Shown one piece after another: positions 26,068 to 34,100 of a stretch of DNA of 38,392 bases. The notes beneath the pieces were generated by a model that ran no database searches, was not told the DNA's origin, and saw nothing but the letters and a program-made list of their open reading frames with translations. The stretch lies in the IMG/VR virus record IMGVR_UViG_3300031972_002264, positions 1 to 38,392 of that record; one strand, 5' to 3'. A program made the translations under genes and the position numbers. Within the stretch, counting starts at the first letter, position 1. The number at the start of each line of letters is the position of its first letter. Source of the DNA: a virus.

Positions 26068-26988
26068 ATGTATAAATACGAATTAGTTAAATTATTAGAA
26101 AAAGTTTTATATCCAAGTTATGAGATGAAAGGTGGGGAACACGCTTTCCATTGTCCTTTCTGTAATCATCACAAGAAAAAACTACAAGTAAACTTTGAAA
26201 CACAAAAGTGGCATTGTTGGGTTTGTAATGCTGGTGGACATAAGATTGGTATATTGCTTAGAAAGATAAACGCACCTAAACAAATCATATCAGAGGTATT
26301 GAAAATACTTGGTGATTATAAAGGTGTCAAACACGAAAAAGATGAAAAGACAGAATATAATGTTTCATTACCACAATGTTATCAACCACTTTGGAAACCA
26401 TCAAAAGACCCATTGTATACAAATGCAATCAGTTATTTGAAAAGACGAGGTATTGGTGGTATAGATATATTAAGATATTCTATGGGTTATTGTTCGTCTA
26501 ATGGTTATGCTAATCGTATCATTATACCAAGTTATGATTGTGATGGTAAATTGAATTATTTTATAGCAAGGGATATGTTTCCTAATTCAAAGTTAAAATA
26601 CAAAAACCCACCGATGTCAAAAGATACAGTGTGTTTTGAAATGTTTATAAATTGGAATGAACCTATTGTTTTAGTAGAAGGTGTGTTTGATGCTATTACA
26701 ATTAGAAGAAATGCTATACCTTTATTAGGTAAGTTTCCAAGTAAAACATTGGTTATGAGATTAGTGGAAAAGAATGTAAAACAAATATATGTAGCATTGG
26801 ATGAAGACGCAAGACAAGATGCAATTAAGTTATCCAAGTTTTTAATGGATTATGGGATTTCTACATACTTATTAAATATGAAAGACAAAGACCCATCGGA
26901 ATTAGGTTTCACAAAATTTTGGGAGTTACTCAACTCAACACAACAATCAACATTTTCAGATATTATAAAAGGCAGATTATATGGTTAA
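26068..26988 (+). CDS. DnaG-type DNA primase
   Basis: 306 residues. An N-terminal zinc ribbon, His28-Cys29-x2-Cys32 and Cys50-x2-Cys53 (HCPFCNHHKKKLQVNF...WHCWVC), is followed by a DnaG core (GIDILRYSMGYCSSNGYANRIIIPSYDCDGKLNYFIARDM). The Toprim segment has VLVEGVFDAI (Glu204) and ALDEDARQDA (Asp245, Asp247), then KDKDPSELGF. It lays down RNA primers for lagging-strand synthesis with the phage replicative helicase, which is outside this window. The protein is compact, as in marine T4-like phages, without a helicase-binding domain of DnaG size. The start has no Shine-Dalgarno but cannot be moved inward without cutting the zinc-binding region. It overlaps the nuclease gene by 8 nt. Confidence 0.85.
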   Translation: MYKYELVKLLEKVLYPSYEMKGGEHAFHCPFCNHHKKKLQVNFETQKWHCWVCNAGGHKIGILLRKINAPKQIISEVLKILGDYKGVKHEKDEKTEYNVSLPQCYQPLWKPSKDPLYTNAISYLKRRGIGGIDILRYSMGYCSSNGYANRIIIPSYDCDGKLNYFIARDMFPNSKLKYKNPPMSKDTVCFEMFINWNEPIVLVEGVFDAITIRRNAIPLLGKFPSKTLVMRLVEKNVKQIYVALDEDARQDAIKLSKFLMDYGISTYLLNMKDKDPSELGFTKFWELLNSTQQSTFSDIIKGRLYG

Positions 26989-29900
26989 AACAATTGCTCA
27001 CTTAGCAGATATTCATATTCGTAAATTACATAGGTTTGTGGAATACAGACAAGTATTTAAAAAACTTTACAAACAATTAAAAGACTTAAAACCAGATGTG
27101 ATTTACATTGGTGGTGATGTGGTTCATGGAAAACTTGATACATCACCTGAAGAAGTCAGAATGGTTGCAAACTTCTTTTTAGAATTATGTAAAATAGCTC
27201 CTACGATTATCATACCAGGTAATCACGATTGTAATCTAAACAATAAATCAAGAGAAGATACACTTTCACCTATTGTGGATTTGGTACAGAAAATAACACC
27301 TAATTTACATTATTGGAAAAAAACAGGTGTTTATACAATGGATAATGTGGACTTCGCTACATTGTCTATTTTTGATATTGATAAAGAGGGTAAACAAAGA
27401 ACGGATACAATGCCTTCACCTGATAATCATAGAGAACAAACCAAGATTGCTTTGTTTCACGGTGGAGTAGATAAACACTTTTATGATAATGGATTTCAAG
27501 TTCAAGATGATAGGGTGACAAATGACACATTTGCTGGATATGATATGGTATTGTTGGGTGATATACACAAAAGACAATTCTTGAATGAAGAAGAAACTAT
27601 TGCATATCCAGGTTCATTGATTCAACAGAATTATTCAGAAGAACCAAGTCATGGATTTCTATTATGGGATGTAGAGAAAAGAAAAGCTACATATCATCAA
27701 GTAGAGAATGATTATGGGTATAAAATATTAAATGTGGTGGATGGTGAAATACAAAACTCAACAACTGGTAAACCATTTGAATTAACATTTATGCCACCTA
27801 AAGGTAGAGTTAAAATTAAATTTACAAACACTACATTGGAACAAATTAAAGATATTCAAATCGGTTTAAGAAAACAATATCCAAAGTTAAAAGAAATAGT
27901 AACTGAAAGACAAGATAATATATCCATTGGTGATGATAGAGAGAATAAATTAGACATTGGTGATGTAAGAGATGTTAATTATCAGAATGAATTAATTGAA
28001 GATTTCTTGAAAAGAAATGTTGATGGTATTGATGAAGCTACGATTAAAAGAGTTCAAGATATAAATGATATGACGAATAATTCACCAGAAATCTACGATG
28101 GTGATATTACAAGGAATGTGGATTGGAAAATAAAATCATTTGAATTTGATAATATGTTTTGTTATGGTAAAGGGAATAAGATTGACTTTACAAAATTAGA
28201 TGGAACGATTGGTGTGGTTGCTCCAAATCATAGTGGTAAGTCGGCTATAATGGACGCTATTGCATATACAATCTATGATGTTTGTTCAAGAACCAATAGA
28301 GCGTTGGATGTAATGAATAAAAAGAAAACCACTTTCAGAGCTAAGTTGAATTTAGAAATCAATGGTATGGATTATTGGATTGAAAGAGATGCTAAATACA
28401 AAAGAGTGAATCATAAGAATGGTAAAGTATCTCATCAATGTCCAGTAAAGGTTAAGTTCTATATGATAGATGATTCAGGTGAAGAAGTGGATTTAAGTGG
28501 AGCAGCCAGATTCAACTCCACATATGGTACAGGTACAAACGAGGAAATCAAGAAAGTGTTAGGAACATTTGACGACTTCATTTTAACCTCGTTATCACTA
28601 CAAACCAATGGAATGAACTTCCTTGACAAGAAACAAGCCGAGAGAAAAAAAATTCTTTCCACTTTTATGGACATTGAGGTGTTTGAACAATTGGAAACCA
28701 TCGCTAAATCTGATTCCAATGAAGAAAGAATTATGTTACGACAATTTCAAAAGAAAGATTCCTATAAAGAGATTGGTGTAATTAATCAAAGAATAGGTGA
28801 ATTGGAAAAAGATGAACAAGAGTTTAAAACTAAAGACGAAACCATTGGTAATACATTATTTGAATTAGAAGATAAAAAAATAGAGCTGGTTAGAAAACTT
28901 TATAAAATAGATGAAACTTATGATATAGAAGAATTACAATTAAATAAAAGTAATTTAAATACCGAAAAGTCTAATATTGAAACACAATTAAAAGATGATT
29001 TGGAATATAAAGAACAATTACGTCCAATGTATATGGATTATCATAAAAAGTTATCTGAAATCGATGAAGAGAAAATACAAGAAGATTATGAGAATTGGAA
29101 AGAATCAAAACAATATTTAACAGAATTAGAAAACAAAATAAAATTAAATGAATCTAAAACCAAGTCTTTAAATCATCACAATCAAGATTTAATGAAATTT
29201 ACATATGATGAGAATTGTGAGTTTTGTATAAAAAATGGTAAAGAACAAATACACGAACAAGAAGAAATACAAAATAAAATAAAAGAATTATTTGATGAAC
29301 ATTCTAATCTAACAGCACTTTATAAAAAGACAGAATATTCATTACAGAAGTTAGGAAATGCTGATGAACGAAATCGTGAGTTTAAAATATTCTCTGAAGA
29401 ATTGAATCAAATACAACACGATGCTGTAAAGATTGGTGGAAAGATTTCCACACAAGAAAGTAGATTAAAACATATTGAATCAGATTTAAAAACAATAGAA
29501 TCCAATATAACAAGATACTATGAATTGGAAGAAAAAATTGAAAACAATAATAGACTAAATGATGAAATATCTACTTTAACTACTCAAATATCTAATCTAC
29601 AATTGGAAGCTATAGATATTGATAAACAATATAAAAAAGTTCTTTCCACATTATCAGTAGCTAAAAACCAAAAACAACAAATAGAAGATGATATACAGAA
29701 ACTTGTTGATATAGAACAAAAGATATTGGATTATGATTTATACTTAATGGCTTTATCCAAAGATGGTGTTCCATATGAATTAATATCAAAAGCTATTCCA
29801 TCGATTGAAAGAGAAATCAACAATGTATTGGAAAATATGAATGCAGGTTTTCATATTGAATTAGAGATGAAAGATAAAATGATTGATGCCTTTATATGTT

Positions 29901-30205
29901 ATGGTGAGGATAAATGGAATCTTGAATTATCATCGGGTATGGAAAGGTTTGTTTCATCATTAGCAATTAGAATAGGATTAATCAATGTATCAACATGACC
30001 TCGTCCTAACTTCATTATTGTAGATGAGGGATTTGGTGCTTTGGATTCAGACAATATTGCTAATATGCAAGGAGCGTTTCAATACTTGAGAACTCAATTT
30101 GATTTCACTATGATTATTACTCACTTGGATACGATTAAAGATTATATGGATACATTGATTCCAATTAATGTAAATAATGGATTGAGTAAAGTGGTGATGA
30201 ATTAG
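26981..30205 (+). CDS. 47-46: single-frame gp47-gp46 (Mre11-Rad50/SbcD-SbcC) fusion, interrupted by an in-frame TGA at codon 1006
   Basis: Residues 1 to about 340 are a complete Mre11/gp47 nuclease: LADIHIRK, YIGGDVVHGK, IPGNHD, ALFHGGVD, LLGDIHKRQ. From about 385 the same frame continues as Rad50/gp46: Walker A APNHSGKS (414-421), long coiled coils, a zinc hook C746-EF-C749, then the ABC signature LSSGME (983-988). A TGA at 29996-29998 follows ...GLINVST. Past it the frame continues PRPNFIIVDEGFGALD (Walker B, Asp1015/Glu1016), MIITHLD (H-loop, His1048) and ends in TAG at 30203, 1074 codons in all. In T4 these are two proteins, 47 and 46, that resect DNA ends for recombination-dependent replication. 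Without passing the TGA the ATPase would lack Walker B and be inactive. Family assignment is certain; how the TGA is handled is unknown. Confidence 0.88.
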
Positions 30206-30366
30206 AGTTTTAAAATTCTATCTGTATCTTTTGGTTGGTTTTTAAAGTAGTCAAATAATATTCTTGATATGTTGGCTGATATGGTTAATCCTCTTGACTT
30301 ACTATCAACAATTAGTTTCTCATCTATTCCATATGAGATTGATATTGACCTTATTTTCTTTTCCAT
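30202..30366 (-). CDS. small ribbon-helix-helix-like DNA-binding protein
   Basis: 54 residues, transcribed opposite to all other genes, starting at 30366 with GAGGAA 8 nt upstream and ending in TAA at 30202-30204, tail-to-tail with the nuclease gene. The layout fits an Arc/CopG-type ribbon-helix-helix: a basic start and beta strand (MEKKIRSISISYGID), helix A (EKLIVDSKSRGLT), a turn, helix B (ISANISRILFDYFKNQ) and a short tail. Such proteins dimerise through the strand and bind short tandem or inverted operator repeats. Two 9-bp direct repeats lie just upstream of its own start. It would be suited to repress itself and possibly the divergent fiber operon. The RHH call is from pattern only; the coding call rests on the RBS, intact frame and lack of any other gene in this gap. 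Confidence 0.6.
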   Translation of the reverse strand: MEKKIRSISISYGIDEKLIVDSKSRGLTISANISRILFDYFKNQPKDTDRILKL

Positions 30367-30389
30367 AATAAATTCCTCTATTTAATAAT

Positions 30390-30408
30390 AATTATTAAGA
30401 ATTATTAA
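30390..30408. promoter_or_regulatory. candidate operator: two direct repeats at 10-bp spacing
   Basis: AATTATTAA occurs at 30390-30398 and again at 30400-30408, a 10-bp period that places both on the same face of the helix. It lies between the start of the RHH-like gene (30366) and the late-promoter-like box (30446). Tandem sites at about one helical turn are what RHH dimers usually bind. The low complexity of the sequence makes a chance repeat possible. Confidence 0.35.
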
Positions 30409-30445
30409 AAATCAAAAATATAAATTAATATTATTTTCTTCTTTG

Positions 30446-30460
30446 ATATTTATATATGAA
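30446..30460 (+). promoter_or_regulatory. late-promoter-like box, copy 3
   Basis: Third identical copy of ATATTTATATATGAA. It ends 19 nt before the chosen start of the first fiber-operon gene (30480). An in-frame ATG at 30456 lies inside the box and so is unlikely to be the real start. Read on the minus strand the box gives TATAAATA about 80 nt upstream of the RHH-like gene, so here it could also serve leftward. Confidence 0.7.
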
Positions 30461-30479
30461 ATATTATATGGAGAAATCA

Positions 30480-31136
30480 ATGGCTTTTCCACCAGAGTTC
30501 AGTAGTACTGCGACATATGCAAATCGATATGATTTAGATGAAGCGAGTGTTTTTCTTGAAGGTAATGCAAATAATCCAATGTTTTTTTCAATAGATGGAT
30601 TACCTGACCAATTATCATTTGGAAAACACTACTTTAATTTATCTATTTTAGATTCAACAAATCAAGATTATGATTTAACACCAAATAGTCGTATATTGTT
30701 TGAATTTAAATCAATAAATAATGTCGTGTTGAAATCAGATGTTAGTAATTTAAAACAAAGAAATGGTGTAGCGACTTGTTTTGTTGAAGTATTAAAAGAC
30801 CCATTAAGAACATTTAAAGAGGTTGAAGATGGTGAAGGTACTTTAACCATTGTTGCAAGTTTACAAAATAAAAGAGGTCGTGGACAAATAATACCTACTG
30901 AGTTTAGAAATGCTATAAATTATAGATGTATTTTTCCAATTCAAATAAGAAAAAATTTAATCAATGCTGACTCACCAAGAGTGTTACAATCTAAACACGA
31001 ATTAAAAACATCATTAGGTAATTTTTCATTTTCAAAAAATAGTGTGACAACTCGTAAAAATTCAATTACTGGAACACTTTATGATGTTAAAGGTATAGCT
31101 ACTAACATACCAAAAAAAGGTAAGGCGAAGTCATAA
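30480..31136 (+). CDS. fiber-operon leader protein of unknown function
   Basis: 218 residues from the ATG at 30480, preceded by GGAGA at 5 nt. The alternative ATG at 30456 would add eight residues but overlaps the promoter-like box. The protein is beta-rich in its first 170 residues (MFFSIDGLPDQLSFGKHYFNLSILDS..., SRILFEFKSINNVVLKSDV, GTLTIVASLQNKRGRGQIIP). A basic, Ser-rich tail follows, ending SITGTLYDVKGIATNIPKKGKAKS. I recognise no family. Its coupling to the 2044-residue fiber (stop overlaps ATG) suggests a fiber attachment or connector protein, by position only. Confidence 0.65.
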   Translation: MAFPPEFSSTATYANRYDLDEASVFLEGNANNPMFFSIDGLPDQLSFGKHYFNLSILDSTNQDYDLTPNSRILFEFKSINNVVLKSDVSNLKQRNGVATCFVEVLKDPLRTFKEVEDGEGTLTIVASLQNKRGRGQIIPTEFRNAINYRCIFPIQIRKNLINADSPRVLQSKHELKTSLGNFSFSKNSVTTRKNSITGTLYDVKGIATNIPKKGKAKS

Positions 31137-34100
31137 TGCCAAGTTACGATTTTAGAATATTATTAGAAACCGTTGAAGGTAATAAATCATCTTATTACAG
31201 TAGTTCATTTGTTAATACATCTGTTGATAATTTTAGATTAACCTCTACACAAGTTTATCATAGAATTACAGGTTCAGTTTCTGCTTCTTATCAGAATGAA
31301 ACGATTTTTAGTGGTAGTGACATTAATACAAGTTTCACATTTAAAGATAATAATTTATTAAGTGCTTCATTAAGTGGAAGTGAAGACACTGGTTCAATTG
31401 TGTTTACAGCATTGGATTCAGATTATGATAGATTATTAAGATATAAATTCATAGGTGAAAAAGTAACTAATGTTTTAGGATTACCAAGTGACCAGTGGAT
31501 TTATGTTGACCAAGTTAGATTACCAGTAGATGATGAAGCAAATGTATTTCAAGGTAATGCTAATTTAGGTAATGTAGTTATTACTGATAATTTAACATTT
31601 GCAGGTGGTTCTAATGTTAATTCTGATGTTCCAATCCTAATAGATACAGCTTCGGATAGATATATAAAATTCGTAGATGAAAGAGGTATTTCAGAAGTAG
31701 CATTACGAATGGGTTATGATGTAGATACAGATATTTATGAAATAACTGGCTCTCCTGATTTTACTTTTAACATTGGTGGGATTAATAACGCAGATATAAC
31801 AAATATAAGTGGAAACATAACCGCTAGTGGATTTATATTTTCTAAAGATACCGATGGTGGTGATTCTGTAATAACAATAGAAAATACAAATACAGATACT
31901 GGAAGTGTAATTGATGGAAACAATAAAGGCGCTGGAGTTGAATTTAAACATTATGATTCTGCGGGAAATAGTAAAAATGCTGGTAAAATTATTGCAAGTA
32001 AAGATAATACTTATGCAGCTGGTGGTGTTCCCGGTTCAACAGAGGATTCAAATCTAAAATTCTTTACAGCACTTAATGGAACTGATACTGAGAGATTAAG
32101 AATAGATTCCAATGGATTAGCAATATTTACAGGTGATATAAGTGCAAGTGGTAATTTAATCATAGAAGGTAGTATACAGGCTACTCAAATTACTTCATCA
32201 ATTGTATCATCCTCTATAATATTTTCAAGTGGTTCAAATATATTTGGTGATGCTGATGATGATACTCACACGTTTAATGGCCACATAACCGCAAGTGGAA
32301 ACATAAGTGCGAGTGGTGATGTAAAAGCTGGAACATTTACGGCTGTTGGTAATATTAACGCAAACGGAAACATTGTTGGAGATGATGGAACGAATATAAC
32401 AAATATTGCTAACATATCACTAGATACAATAACAGCTGATGCTAATGGAAATACACAAATTGGTGTTGGTAATACTTCAATAGGTTTTGATGTAGATGGT
32501 GAAACAAGACTAACACTTGGTACTACTAAAATTACAGTGGGTGACACTGTTACAGAAGGTTTGTTTGTTGATTCACACATAACCGCAAGTGGAAACATAA
32601 GTTCAAGTGGAATAATTACTGGTGAGGGATTAGTTATAAGTGATGACGCTGAAATTGCAGATGATTTGACTGTTAAAGGAACATTACATATAACAAGTTC
32701 TACTGACCCTAATTTAATTTTAGAAGACCCAAATGGTTCTAATGTATTAAGATTTAGAAGAACCGACCAAAATAAAAACTTTGACATATCAATGCAAGGA
32801 AATGATTTAAGAATTATTTCTACTGATGATGATGGTTCACAAAATGTATTAATAGGTGTTAACGCTGGTGGAACTCCAAGAGACAATAGGTTGGGTTTAG
32901 GTGTACCAAATCCTACTGAGAGATTATCTGTATTTGGTAATGTTTCAATAAGTGGTTCAGGAATGGGCCACATAACCGCAAGTGGAAATATAAGTGCAAG
33001 TGGAACAATCATAGCAGAACAACTAACAACTTCAGATGACTTAACCGTTGGTGATGATATATTTCTCTCTGATAGTATAGTACATAGTGGTGATACTGAT
33101 ACCAACATAGCATTTTCAACTGACCAAATAACTTTTAAAGCTGGTGATGTTGAAATGATTAGACTTGTAGAGGGTTCTAATGATTCTGTTGTTATTAATG
33201 ATTTAAGTGCTGATGTGGATTTTAGAGTTGAATCCAATAATAATGTGAATATGTTAAAGGTAGATGGTGGAACTGATAAAGTTGGTATTGGAACTGGAGT
33301 ACCAAATTCAGAATTAACTATACACGGTAGTTTAGATACAAGTGGTTCAGCTGGTCACATAACCGCAAGTGGAAACATAAGTTCAAGTCTAACTGGTTCA
33401 TTTGGAAGAGTTGGTATAGGTACTGCAAGTCCTGAAGAAGCACTTGATATTACAGACACTTCTAACAACCATCAATTACAATTAACTGCTGCTACAAATA
33501 TGAACTCAGGAATTAAATTTTCAGATGGTACAGATGCAGATGCAGGTAGTATATACTATTATCACACTGATAAAAGAATGAGATTTTGGACAGACAATAC
33601 TGAACAAATGAATATATTGGCTAATGGTAATGTTGGTATTGGAACAACAAGTCCAATAGCACCACTGCATGTTTCCACAACAAATACAGATACGGATAAT
33701 AATTTAGGTGATTTAACCAATCCAAGAGCAGGTATACTTATTAATAATTTAAGTACAGATGCAAATACATATGCAGCTATAGATTTTAGAGCAGGTACAC
33801 ACGATGCTAGAATAGCTGTTACAAATGGTGGAACTAATGTTGGTAATATGAACTTTATAGTTGATAATGGTAATTCTCCGATTGTAGGAATGGCTTTAAC
33901 TTCATTAGGTAAAGTAGGTATAGGTACTACAAGTCCAAGTGCTCCATTAGAAGTATCGGGTAGTGGTATCACAATTCATAATGGAGGTACAGACGGAGTT
34001 TTAAAAATACAAAGATTTAGTGGTGATATTGGACAATTGTCTGCTGCAAACACAAGACTTACATTAAGAGCTTTAAGTAATAAAAATATATCAATTGAAG

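Noticed and set aside
26071-26078. TATAAATA, exact T4 late promoter octamer on the + strand
   Set aside because: It lies in the first codons of the primase (Tyr-Lys-Tyr after Met); transcription from it would start inside the gene. Probably chance in AT-rich DNA.
26033-26086. Extension of the resolvase past its terminal TGA by 17 codons to TAG
   Set aside because: The added residues (LFPKFFVYCLKCINTN) have no RuvC-like pattern, the region overlaps the primase start and a promoter-like sequence, and the protein already ends at a normal length.
30456-30479. Upstream ATG at 30456 as start of the fiber-operon leader gene
   Set aside because: It lies inside the conserved 15-mer promoter-like box and has no RBS; the ATG at 30480 has GGAGA at proper distance.
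32266-33237. 323-codon open frame on the minus strand inside the fiber gene
   Set aside because: It is the mirror of the repetitive fiber coding sequence, has no RBS, and its Ser/Leu/Pro-rich product shows no family pattern. Other long minus-strand frames in this gene (33562-33972, 35032-35403, 36220-36618) are the same kind of shadow.
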